A DNA stretch of 64,000 nt from Streptomyces sp. NBC_01478 (lineage in GTDB: Bacteria; Actinomycetota; Actinomycetes; Streptomycetales; Streptomycetaceae). A program made the position numbers and the translations under genes. The stretch is taken from the NCBI RefSeq assembly GCF_036227225.1, contig NZ_CP109444.1, positions 5,127,501-5,191,500 of the forward strand. The letters run 5' to 3'. Below the pieces are notes generated by a model. The model was not told the DNA's origin. It was given only the letters and a program-made list of their open reading frames with translations, and did not search any database. Positions 1 through 7,514 of this stretch are shown one piece after another. Within the stretch, counting starts at the first letter, position 1, and each line of letters begins with the position of its first letter.

Positions 1-1
1 C

Positions 2-37
2 GACCGCGAGGCGGCGGCCGGGCGGGTGGCGGCCTGA
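2..37 (+). CDS. C-terminal end of an upstream CDS (partial)
   Basis: An open frame enters from the left edge and ends at a TGA at 35-37, giving the tail DREAAAGRVAA. The stop shares its last base with the ATG of the following kinase gene (TGATG arrangement), which is typical of translationally coupled cluster genes. Nothing can be said about its function. Its main value is to show that the operon beginning in this window continues to the left. Confidence 0.6.
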   Translation, partial: DREAAAGRVAA

Positions 38-1122
38 TGCGCCGGTCGAGCCACGGGACGGCCGGGTCCGGGCAGGGCCTCATGAGCGCCGCCGACCGGC
101 ACCATGTCGTGGCGGATCTGGGCGGCACCACCCTGCGCATCGGCCGGATCGCGGCCCGGGGCGGGAGAGTCGAGGCGGTACGCCGGACCGCCACCGACGG
201 CATCGGCCGGCACGGCCTGCTGCCCGCCCGCGCCCTCCAGGACAGGGTCGTACGCCAACTCGCCCGGGAACTCGCGGAGTACCTCGACTCGCCGGCCGGG
301 CGGGGCGCGAGCGCGGTCGGTGTCTCCTTCGCCGGCCCGCTGACCAAGGACGGCGTGGTGCGCGCGGGCCCGACCCTGTGGGGCGGCGAGGCCGACCCGC
401 TGCACATCGGCGACCTGCTGTCCGCCCGCCTGGGACTGCCCGTGCTGGTCGCCAACGACATCACGGCGGCGGCCTGGCGCTACGCCGAGACCGAGCCGGA
501 GCCGTTCTGCCTCATCACGATCAGCTCGGGCATCGGCAGCAAGGTCTTCCGGCACGGCGAGGTCCTCGTCGACGACGACGGACACGGCGGAGAGCTGGGC
601 CACTGGCGGGTCGACCCGGCCGAGGACGCGGTGCCCTGCGAGTGCGGCGGCCGGGGCCACCTCGGTGCCCTGGCCTCCGGACGCGGCATCCTGCAAGCGG
701 CCCGCCGGGCCGCGAGCGCCGATCCCGGTGCCTTCGCGCGGTCCGCGCTCGGCCCTCCCGCCGGGCACCGGGCGGAGGACATCAGCAACGAAGTACTGGC
801 CGGCGCGGTCCGCGCGGGCGACCCGCTCGCGACCGAGACCCTGCGCCGGTCGCTGCGCCCGCTCGCCTCGGCCGTCAACTGCCTGTTCACGGCGATCGGC
901 ATCCGGCGCTATCTGTTCATCGGCGGCTTCGCCCTCGCCGTGGGCGACCCGTTCGTCTCCCTGCTGGGCGACGAACTCGTCCGCCTGGGGTGCTTCGGCC
1001 TCGACGCCGGCGAGGCCCGCGCGATGGTCGCCCTCGGCGCCGCCGACGACGACCACTGTCTGATCGGGATGGGCCGCATGCTCGACCGGCACTCCGCCCC
1101 CGTTCTGGAGGAGAGCGTATGA
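37..1122 (+). CDS. ROK-family sugar or cyclitol kinase
   Basis: Cytoplasmic ATP-dependent kinase of the ROK fold (361 aa). The phosphate-binding motif DLGGTT is at residues 27-32, the catalytic Asp at 141 (ANDITAAA), and the E-x-G-H motif at 186-189. The zinc motif is unusual: C201 and C203 are present, but the third cysteine is His208 and the following conserved Glu, which contacts sugar hydroxyls in ROK glucokinases, is Ala211. That suggests a substrate other than glucose. The ATG at 37 overlaps the upstream stop; the ATG at 82 (MSAADRHH) is an alternative start that fits the family length better. Its stop overlaps the next start (ATGA). C7-cyclitol kinases such as ValC and AcbM are homologous to sugar kinases, and the neighbouring GT2 and oxygenase genes fit that reading; substrate assignment is inference. 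Confidence 0.82.
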   Translation: MRRSSHGTAGSGQGLMSAADRHHVVADLGGTTLRIGRIAARGGRVEAVRRTATDGIGRHGLLPARALQDRVVRQLARELAEYLDSPAGRGASAVGVSFAGPLTKDGVVRAGPTLWGGEADPLHIGDLLSARLGLPVLVANDITAAAWRYAETEPEPFCLITISSGIGSKVFRHGEVLVDDDGHGGELGHWRVDPAEDAVPCECGGRGHLGALASGRGILQAARRAASADPGAFARSALGPPAGHRAEDISNEVLAGAVRAGDPLATETLRRSLRPLASAVNCLFTAIGIRRYLFIGGFALAVGDPFVSLLGDELVRLGCFGLDAGEARAMVALGAADDDHCLIGMGRMLDRHSAPVLEESV

Positions 1123-2027
1123 GCACCCTCGTCGTCGGCAGCGGTTTCGTGGGGAGGGCCGTCGCCGCGCGGCTCCTGCGCACCGGCGAGAAGGCCGTAC
1201 TGGCCTCACGCACACCCCCGCCCGAGAACGACGGGCCACCGCCGCCCTGGTCGCCGCTCGACGTCACCGACCCCGACGCGGTCCGGCGGACCCTCGACAC
1301 CACCGACGCCGAACGGATCGTCCTCGTGCACGGCCCGTCGGACGTCACCTGGATCGAGGCCCGCCCCGAGGCCGCGATGCGCGCCCACGCCGGGGCCGCG
1401 CGCACCGTCCTCGACGCGGCCGGCGAGCGGCGGATCGTGTTCATCTCCACCGACAACGTCTTCGACGGCACGGTGGAGGCCCCCGACGAGACCACTCCGC
1501 CCCGGCCCGCCAACGCCTACGGCAGGGCCAAGCTCGCCGCGGAACGGATCCTCGCCGAGGGACCCGCGACGACGGTGCTGCGGGTCAGCCTCGTCTACGG
1601 CTGGGAGCCGCCCGAGACGACGAAGTGGCTGAACTACTTCTCCTCCTGCGTGCACCGACTGCGCGCGGGCGAGCGGGTCACGGCACCCTCGGACCAGTGG
1701 ACCACCCCGGTCCTCGTCGAGGACGTCGCCGCGGTCACCACGGCCGTACTGGCGGCGTCCGGGGCGCCGTTGCTGCACCTCGGCGGACCGGAGCGGATCT
1801 CCCGGGCCGACTGGGCACGGCTGATCGCGCGGGAGTCGGGCCTCCCCCCGGACCGGGTGGTGGCCGAGCCGCGCGCACACGGCCGCTACGCGTCCCGGCC
1901 GGCCAACACCTGCCTGGCCGCCCCGCTGCTCGCGACCCACCCGGCGACGGCCGGCGTCCCGGTACGGGGAGTGCGTGACGGCACCCGGCTGCTGCTCGGC
2001 CGGGCGGCACCGCCCGAAGCACCCTGA
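1119..2027 (+). CDS. NAD(P)-dependent sugar epimerase/reductase (RmlD-like extended SDR)
   Basis: 302-aa extended short-chain dehydrogenase of the dTDP-4-dehydrorhamnose reductase type. The N-terminal Rossmann motif is GSGFVG (residues 7-12), a STDNVFDG segment follows in the middle, and the catalytic Y-x-x-x-K is YGRAK. Such enzymes reduce or epimerise a keto-sugar or keto-cyclitol using NAD(P)H in the cytoplasm. The start at 1119 overlaps the kinase stop (ATGA), so the two proteins are co-translated. Position between a kinase and a glycosyltransferase points to tailoring of a sugar-like intermediate in one pathway. The exact substrate cannot be read from the sequence. Confidence 0.78.
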   Translation: MSTLVVGSGFVGRAVAARLLRTGEKAVLASRTPPPENDGPPPPWSPLDVTDPDAVRRTLDTTDAERIVLVHGPSDVTWIEARPEAAMRAHAGAARTVLDAAGERRIVFISTDNVFDGTVEAPDETTPPRPANAYGRAKLAAERILAEGPATTVLRVSLVYGWEPPETTKWLNYFSSCVHRLRAGERVTAPSDQWTTPVLVEDVAAVTTAVLAASGAPLLHLGGPERISRADWARLIARESGLPPDRVVAEPRAHGRYASRPANTCLAAPLLATHPATAGVPVRGVRDGTRLLLGRAAPPEAP

Positions 2028-2090
2028 CCGCCGCCCACCCACCCCGACTGCCCCCACCATCCCCGTTTTTCCCCGAGGCGGAGGAACCCC

Positions 2091-3311
2091 ATGTCCACAC
2101 TCATGCCCGACGATCCGCACACACTCGCCGCAGCCACCGTCACCACCCTCGCGGTCGACGCCGACCCCCAGGCACGCGAGGCCAGCATCTTCTACTGGGA
2201 GCGCGGACTGCCGTACCGCAAGGCGGTGGTGGAGGCCCTGGAACAGGTCACGGACGCCGAACTGACCGCGGCGGCCAGCGCGTTGCGCGAGCGGCCGGCG
2301 GACCCGGCGGCCCACCGCGCACTGCACCAGCGGCTGACCGAACTGGCCGAACCGACCGGCACCCGGCCCGACCGGGCGCTCGACAAACTGTTCGCCCAGG
2401 CGTGGAAGGCCGAGTCCAACTCACGTCTCGGCTACCACCTGGGCCCGCGCTACCGCCCGTCCGACGGTACGGGCGTCACGCCCGAGCGGCTGCGCACCCT
2501 GCCCGGCGAACGACCCGCCGGACCCGACGGGGACGCCGAGACCGTGGTCGTCGTACCGTTCCGGGACCGCGGACCGGGACGCCGGCTGCGCAACCTGCTG
2601 GCCTGCCTGCTCGCGCTGCGCGACCAGTCGGTGCCGGCCTCGTCGTACCGCGTCGTGGTGGTGGAGAGCGACACCGAGCCCCGCTGGCGGCACGCGATCA
2701 CGCCGTACGCCGACCACTACCTGTTCGCCCCCAAGGACGGCCTGTTCAACAAGTCCTGGGCGGTGAACGTCGGCGTGGTGGGCGCCCCGGGCCGGCCCGA
2801 GGCCGTCTGCATCCTGGACGCCGACGTGCTGGTCGACCGCGAGTTCATCGCCCGCAACACCGCCCGCTTCCGGGAGCGCGGCACGATGGGGCACCTCAGC
2901 TACCGCGACATGTGGTGCCTGGACGAGGCCGCGACCTCGTGGGCGATCGAGGAACGCCTGTGGCGGGGCGCCGGCGCGGTGGACGCCGACCGGCTGCGGG
3001 CGTTCGTGCTGCGCCGGCCGCCGGGCTGCTGCGTGTGGGTGCGCACCAGCGCCTTCCACCGTATCGGCGGCATGGACGAACGCTTCCAGGGCTGGGGCGG
3101 CGAGGACAACGACTTCGCCTACCGCATGGACACCCACTCCGCCTTCGACCACTACCGCGACCCCCTCCTGCACATGTACCACCCCTCCTCCGCGGTGCTG
3201 CGCGAGGACGGAGAACTCGTCAACGCCCATATCCCCGCGCTGACTTGGGGCCCCGGACAGGACATAGGCGACATCGGACGGTTCGAGCGGGAGCGCGCGA
3301 ACGCCGAGTGA
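2091..3311 (+). CDS. Family 2 glycosyltransferase (GT-A fold)
   Basis: 406-aa protein. Residues 1-140 form a mostly helical N-terminal extension without a recognised family; from about residue 145 the GT-A domain begins (ETVVVVPFRDR). The metal-binding D-x-D is DAD at 243-245, and the acceptor-side motif GWGGEDNDF lies near residue 345, the pattern seen in GT2/GT27-like and chondroitin-polymerase type enzymes. No membrane segment is visible, so a soluble NDP-sugar transferase is expected. A 63-bp gap with GAGGCGGAGG before the ATG separates it from the reductase gene. In validamycin-type clusters a GT2 enzyme (ValG) adds glucose to the pseudo-disaccharide; that parallel is inference. Confidence 0.8.
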   Translation: MSTLMPDDPHTLAAATVTTLAVDADPQAREASIFYWERGLPYRKAVVEALEQVTDAELTAAASALRERPADPAAHRALHQRLTELAEPTGTRPDRALDKLFAQAWKAESNSRLGYHLGPRYRPSDGTGVTPERLRTLPGERPAGPDGDAETVVVVPFRDRGPGRRLRNLLACLLALRDQSVPASSYRVVVVESDTEPRWRHAITPYADHYLFAPKDGLFNKSWAVNVGVVGAPGRPEAVCILDADVLVDREFIARNTARFRERGTMGHLSYRDMWCLDEAATSWAIEERLWRGAGAVDADRLRAFVLRRPPGCCVWVRTSAFHRIGGMDERFQGWGGEDNDFAYRMDTHSAFDHYRDPLLHMYHPSSAVLREDGELVNAHIPALTWGPGQDIGDIGRFERERANAE

Positions 3312-3355
3312 CGGCCAACTCCAACGGACACCGACACGACGAAGGGCAGACGACC

Positions 3356-4357
3356 ATGGCCTACGACACCCCCGCCACCCCCTCCACCCCCGCGATCCCC
3401 GTCCTCGACCTGACCGAGTGGCAGGCCGCGGGCCCCGCCCACCGCTCCGCCGTCGCCGCGCGACTGGACGCCGTCCTGCGCGGGACCGGCCTGTTCCTGC
3501 TGCGCGGCCACGGCGTGCCGCCGGAACTCACCGACAGGCTGCGCACCGAGGGCCGCGGCTTCTTCGGCCTCCCGCGTGAGCTCAAGGAGCGGTACCGGGT
3601 CGCCCGGCCCTACGACAACGGCTGGCGGGGCCTGGGCGCCCTCCAGGTCGGCGCACTGGACGGCATGGCCGACGCCTCCGACCTGCACGAGGCGTTCCAT
3701 GTCGGCCCCAGCCACCGGACCGGGAACGCGGCGTTCGACGCCCTGTACTACCCGGCCAACAAGTGGCCGGCCGAGCGGCCCGGGCTGCGGGAGACGATGC
3801 TCGCCTACACCGGGCACATGACCCGCGTCGCCCACGAGGTGATGACGGTCCTCGCGGAGGTCCTGGAGCTGCCCGCCGACTTCTTCACCGCGCGCTGCGC
3901 CCGGGCGACCTGGACGCAGAACGTCAACTGGTACCCCTCGCTCCACTCCCTCGGCCACGTGCGGCCCGGGCAGATGCGCGTCGGCCCGCACACGGACTTC
4001 GGCACGCTGTCCCTCCTGGACCGGCAGCCCGGGGTGGGCGGCCTGGAGGTGTGGAACGAACAGGACGGCTGGTTCGCACCGCCCTACGAGCCGGACACCC
4101 TCGTCGTCAACCTCGGCGACCTGATGCACCTGTGGACGGACGGCCGCTGGCGCGCGCTACGGCACCGGGTGCTCGCCCCCAGCGAGATCGCGCCGGACGA
4201 GGAACTCGTCTCCCTGGTCCACTTCTTCGAGACCGACCCCGACGCCGAGATCGTGCCCCTGCCGGCACCGGTGGGCGGCGGCGAGAAACTGTCACCGGTC
4301 ATCGCCGGCGAGTCGATCCTGGAGAAGGTCGGGGCGACGGTGACGCTGCCCGGCTGA
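3356..4357 (+). CDS. 2-oxoglutarate/Fe(II)-dependent oxygenase (isopenicillin N synthase family)
   Basis: 333-aa non-haem iron oxygenase. The DIOX_N region is at residues 14-110, and the double-stranded beta-helix holds the iron ligands His212-x-Asp214 (GPHTDFGTLSL) and His270 (RALRHRV). The R-x-S motif that normally anchors 2-oxoglutarate after the distal His reads L-V-S here (284-286), so cosubstrate binding may differ. The longer in-frame opening upstream is noise; the ATG at 3356 follows a GAAGGGCAG Shine-Dalgarno-like stretch and gives the family length. Last gene of the cluster on this strand. VldW-type dioxygenases hydroxylate validamycins, a suggestive parallel that the sequence alone does not prove. 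Confidence 0.8.
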   Translation: MAYDTPATPSTPAIPVLDLTEWQAAGPAHRSAVAARLDAVLRGTGLFLLRGHGVPPELTDRLRTEGRGFFGLPRELKERYRVARPYDNGWRGLGALQVGALDGMADASDLHEAFHVGPSHRTGNAAFDALYYPANKWPAERPGLRETMLAYTGHMTRVAHEVMTVLAEVLELPADFFTARCARATWTQNVNWYPSLHSLGHVRPGQMRVGPHTDFGTLSLLDRQPGVGGLEVWNEQDGWFAPPYEPDTLVVNLGDLMHLWTDGRWRALRHRVLAPSEIAPDEELVSLVHFFETDPDAEIVPLPAPVGGGEKLSPVIAGESILEKVGATVTLPG

Positions 4358-4385
4358 CCGGCCCTCCCGGGCGGTTACGAGCGGG

Positions 4386-5408
4386 TCATGTCCCGATGCC
4401 GTGGGCGAGGAGGCTCTCGGCGGTCTCCGCGATGGTGTCCTCGATGGGACGTGCCCGCCACCCGAGAAGCTTCTCCGCCTTGGCACTCGTGGCGTCGAGA
4501 TCCCGGCCCAACTGGTGCCTGAGCAGTCGCAGTTCCGGATTCACGATGCCCAGTGCGCGCGCGATCCACAGGGGCAGTTCACGGGTCGGGGCCTTCGCGG
4601 CGCGCTCACCGAGGCGGTCACGCAGAACGCGTGCGATGTCGACGACGCGCAGGCTGTGCCCGGCGATCGCCAGGAAGCGTTCGCCGGCGGCCGCCGGATC
4701 GGTCATCGCGCGCAGGTGCAGATCCGCGACGTCGCGCACGTCGACGAAGCCCATCCCGAAGGGCGGGCACGCGGGAACCTGCCCCTCGATCATTCTGCGC
4801 ACAAGACGCAGGGACGGTGGGTCGTCCGGGCCGAGCAGGGGACCGAGGACCCCCACGGGATGAACCACTGCCAGTTCCAGACCGCCGCCTTCCTCTTTGA
4901 CGAACTGCCAGGCGGCGCGCTCGGCGAGCGTCTTGGACCGCTGGTAGGGCGGGATGTCGCTGTCGACGTCGGTCCAGTCCTCCTCGGTGAACGGGGTCGA
5001 GCGTTCGGGGTGCCCGATCCCGACGGCACCGAAGGCGCTGGTCAGGACGACCCGGCGCACGCCGGCGTCGCGGGCGGCGCGCAGCACCCGCACGACGCCC
5101 TCCCGCGCCGGGACCACCAGCTCGTCGTCGTTCGCCGGCGTGTGGCGCAAGGTAGGCGAGGCGACGTGAAGGACGTAGTCGCAGTCGGCGACGGCCTCGT
5201 CCCAGCCGTCGGGGTGTTCGAGGTCGGCACGTACGACCGCGAGACGGTCGTCGTCGAACGACGCGGCCGCGTGCAGCCAGGAGCGCAGTGCCGGCTCGCG
5301 CCCCGGGTCGCGGACGGTGGTGCGTACGGTGTGTCCGGCGTCGAGCAGGGCCAGGACGCACCAGCTCCCGATGAACCCCGTTCCTCCGGTGACCAGTACC
5401 CGTGTCAT
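4386..5408 (-). CDS. NAD-dependent reductase of the dihydroflavonol-4-reductase-like SDR family
   Basis: 340-aa extended SDR. MTRVLVTGGTGFIGS carries the TGxxGxxG nucleotide motif at residues 7-14, and the catalytic tyrosine and lysine are in YQRSKTLAE. A GGAG ribosome-binding site lies just before the ATG at 5408; the open frame runs further upstream, but that part is a shadow of the AKR gene. Enzymes of this group reduce aldehydes, ketones or flavonoid-like carbonyls. The gene lies 67 bp downstream of the aldo/keto reductase on the same strand, so the two probably form a carbonyl-detoxifying operon under the divergent TetR regulator. Confidence 0.82.
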   Translation of the reverse strand: MTRVLVTGGTGFIGSWCVLALLDAGHTVRTTVRDPGREPALRSWLHAAASFDDDRLAVVRADLEHPDGWDEAVADCDYVLHVASPTLRHTPANDDELVVPAREGVVRVLRAARDAGVRRVVLTSAFGAVGIGHPERSTPFTEEDWTDVDSDIPPYQRSKTLAERAAWQFVKEEGGGLELAVVHPVGVLGPLLGPDDPPSLRLVRRMIEGQVPACPPFGMGFVDVRDVADLHLRAMTDPAAAGERFLAIAGHSLRVVDIARVLRDRLGERAAKAPTRELPLWIARALGIVNPELRLLRHQLGRDLDATSAKAEKLLGWRARPIEDTIAETAESLLAHGIGT

Positions 5409-5475
5409 GTGAATCTCCTCAGCTCGCGAATCGTGCGTCAGCAGGGGGCAGCCGTACCGGAGCGGACGACGGGGT

Positions 5476-6525
5476 TCATGCGAGAGCCATTCCGGGGATG
5501 CGCCTGCGGATGGCCTCCAGCTCGGCTTCGTCCGAGACACCCTGCCAGTCGTAGCGGGGGGTGTACGGGGCCTCCAGGGCGCGCACCTCGTCGTCGGTGA
5601 GCTCGACCTCGAGGGAGGCCACGGCGTCGTCGATCTGGCGGATCGAACCGGCGCCGACCAGGGGTGCGGCGACGACCGGCCGGCTGCGCAGCCAGGCGAG
5701 CGCGACCTGCGCACGGCTGACGCCGCGGGCGTCGGCGACCTGCCCGACCGCGTCGACGATCGCGCGGTTGGACGCCTCCTGCTCGGGCGAGTACAGCAGG
5801 TCCGCGTACGCTCCGTCCGTCTCGGAGCGCGCCGTCGAGCGGGCGTCGTCCCAGCCCCGGGCGAGGCGACCGCGGGCCAGCGGCGACCAGACGACCGTGC
5901 CGACGCCCTCGTCCAGGCACAGCGGGATCATCTCCCGCTCCTCCTCACGGGCGAGCAGGTTGTAGTGGTCCTGCATGGACACGAACCGCGCCCACCCGTG
6001 CTGCTTCTGCAGGTGCAGCGCCTTCGCGAACTCCCAGGCGTGCATGGACGAGGCCCCGAGGTAGCGGACCTTGCCCGCCTTCACGAGGTCGCTGAGCGCC
6101 TCGAGCGTCTCCTCCCACGGGGTGGAGTGGTCGTTGCGGTGGATCTGGTAGAGATCGATGTGGTCCGTACCCAGCCGGCGCAGCGAATGGTCGACCTCGG
6201 TCATGACCGCCTTGCGCGACAGCCCCCGTCCGTTCGGCCCCGGCCGCATCGGATGGCGCAGCTTCGTGGCGATCACCACGGCATCGCGGTCGGCGAAGTC
6301 CTTCAGCGCCCGGCCGAGGATCTCCTCACTGGAACCGTTCGAGTACAGGTTCGCGGTGTCGAAGAAGTTGATCCCCGTCTCCAGCGCGTGCTTGACGAGC
6401 GGTCGCGCGTCCTCCTCGCCCATCGACCAGACGGGGTGCCCGCGGTCGGGCTCGCCGTAGGTCATCGCGCCGATCGCGATCGGGGACACGTCGAGGCCGG
6501 TCGTGCCGAGCTTGATGTATCGCAT
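5476..6525 (-). CDS. Aldo/keto reductase
   Basis: 349-aa NADP-dependent aldo/keto reductase barrel. The catalytic tetrad can be followed: Asp and Tyr in FDTANLYSNG, Lys in IATKLRHP and His in DLYQIHRND. The C-terminal NADP-binding stretch is VAAPLVGAGS. The start at 6525 (MRYIKLG) is the family start; the 19 extra residues in the longer frame read through the promoter and operators and are not expected to be translated. Divergently oriented to the TetR gene with 75 bp between starts, and both operators lie in that gap, so repression by that regulator is likely. Confidence 0.88.
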   Translation of the reverse strand: MRYIKLGTTGLDVSPIAIGAMTYGEPDRGHPVWSMGEEDARPLVKHALETGINFFDTANLYSNGSSEEILGRALKDFADRDAVVIATKLRHPMRPGPNGRGLSRKAVMTEVDHSLRRLGTDHIDLYQIHRNDHSTPWEETLEALSDLVKAGKVRYLGASSMHAWEFAKALHLQKQHGWARFVSMQDHYNLLAREEEREMIPLCLDEGVGTVVWSPLARGRLARGWDDARSTARSETDGAYADLLYSPEQEASNRAIVDAVGQVADARGVSRAQVALAWLRSRPVVAAPLVGAGSIRQIDDAVASLEVELTDDEVRALEAPYTPRYDWQGVSDEAELEAIRRRIPGMALA

Positions 6526-6542
6526 GACACTCCTTAAAGTAT

Positions 6543-6558
6543 GCGGAGAGCTCTCCAC
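6543..6558. promoter_or_regulatory. TetR operator, copy 1
   Basis: 16-bp near-perfect palindrome GCGGAGAGCTCTCCAC with 7 of 8 positions mirrored. It lies in the divergent promoter between the aldo/keto reductase and the TetR gene and matches the second copy whose centre is 24 bp away. Two copies of one palindrome in an autoregulated divergent promoter is the classic layout for a TetR repressor; the assignment of binding is inference. Confidence 0.7.
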
Positions 6559-6566
6559 ATAACGTA

Positions 6567-6582
6567 GTGGAGAACTCTCCAC
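6567..6582. promoter_or_regulatory. TetR operator, copy 2
   Basis: GTGGAGAACTCTCCAC, also 7 of 8 positions mirrored and differing from copy 1 at only two positions. It sits 18 bp upstream of the TetR GTG start, so bound protein would also block transcription of its own gene. Consensus of both copies: G-[TC]-GGAGA-N2-TCTCCAC. Confidence 0.7.
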
Positions 6583-6600
6583 TTAGCAACGTGAGGTCCC

Positions 6601-7137
6601 GTGGTCCGCTCAGACGCCCGTGAGAACAGGGCGCGCATCCTCGCTGCCGCCCGCGAAGCGCTCGCAGCGGACGGCAGCACGTCGATGAACCAGATCGCCC
6701 AGCGCGCCGAAGTCGGCGCGGGCACCCTGTACCGCAACTTCCCCACCCGCGAGTCGCTGGTCCTGGCCGTCTACCAGGACGAGGTGGCACGCATCACCGG
6801 CACCGTGCCCGACCTGCTGGCCCGGTCGTCGCCACTGGAAGCGCTCCGCCACTGGACGACCGACCTCGTCGAGGCCATGCGCAGAAAGCACGGCCTCGGC
6901 GACGCCCTCGGCCCGGGTGCGCACCAGACGATCACCGAGCAGAGCTACGGCCCCGTCATCGCCGCGATCACCGAACTCCTCGACGCCGGCAAGAAGGACG
7001 GCACCATCCGCGCGGACGCCGATCCCGGCGACTTCCTCCAGCTCACCGGCGCACTCTGGCGCGCCGCGTCCACCCCCGAGGACCGGGCTCCCCGCATGCT
7101 CGCGCTCATCCTCGACGGACTCCGCACGCACCGATAG
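6601..7137 (+). CDS. TetR/AcrR-family transcriptional repressor
   Basis: 178-aa regulator. The N-terminal helix-turn-helix spans about residues 10-48 (ARILAAAREALA through GTLYRNFPTRESL), and the remaining helical part is a ligand-binding domain without a recognisable ligand signature. The start is a GTG preceded by GAGG five bases upstream. It faces the aldo/keto reductase/SDR operon, and two matching palindromes occupy the shared promoter, so autorepression and control of that operon are expected. The inducer is probably a substrate or analogue of the reductases, but nothing in the sequence identifies it. Confidence 0.88.
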   Translation: MVRSDARENRARILAAAREALAADGSTSMNQIAQRAEVGAGTLYRNFPTRESLVLAVYQDEVARITGTVPDLLARSSPLEALRHWTTDLVEAMRRKHGLGDALGPGAHQTITEQSYGPVIAAITELLDAGKKDGTIRADADPGDFLQLTGALWRAASTPEDRAPRMLALILDGLRTHR

Positions 7138-7438
7138 ACGCCGCGCGCCGTCCAACCACCCTTGCCCCTGCCCCCGGAACGCCCACCAATCATTCGCCAC
7201 AGGCCACGGAAGCCGCAGCTCAGAGGGGCCCCAGCCCGTCGCCCCGCTCTCCTCCCTCAATACAGAGGACAGTCGCTCGCGCGCATCCGCTAGTCTGTTC
7301 CTGGTCAGCCGTCAATACGTGGCGTTGCCTGCTCAGGTGACAGTGCAGAGAGCGTCGCACCACGTCTGACCAGCGGGCTTGTACTCCGCGTCGAAGATCC
7401 GCACCCCGGATTTTCAACAAGGTTTTCTACAAGCCCCG
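7138..7438. other. Intergenic region between the TetR gene and tRNA-Arg
   Basis: 301 bases with no gene that I can support. It must contain the tRNA promoter. Short frames on either strand have neither ribosome-binding sites nor family resemblance. One half of the 12-bp direct repeat noted for the tRNA lies at 7364-7375. Confidence 0.5.
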
Positions 7439-7514
7439 GCCTTCGTAGCTCAGGGGATAGAGCACGGCTCTCCTAAAGCCGGTGTCGCAGGTTCGAATCC
7501 TGCCGAGGGCACCA
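7439..7514 (+). tRNA. tRNA-Arg (anticodon CCU)
   Basis: Complete cloverleaf. The 7-bp acceptor stem GCCTTCG/CGAGGGC has one G-U pair, the D arm is GCTC/GAGC, and the anticodon stem CGGCT/AGCCG closes the loop CTCCTAA with anticodon CCT. The T arm is GCAGG-TTCGAAT-CCTGC. Discriminator A and an encoded CCA follow (7511-7514). It reads the rare Arg codon AGG. A 12-bp repeat, GTCTGACCAGCG, occurs at 7364-7375 and again at 7516-7527, flanking the gene. Confidence 0.95.
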
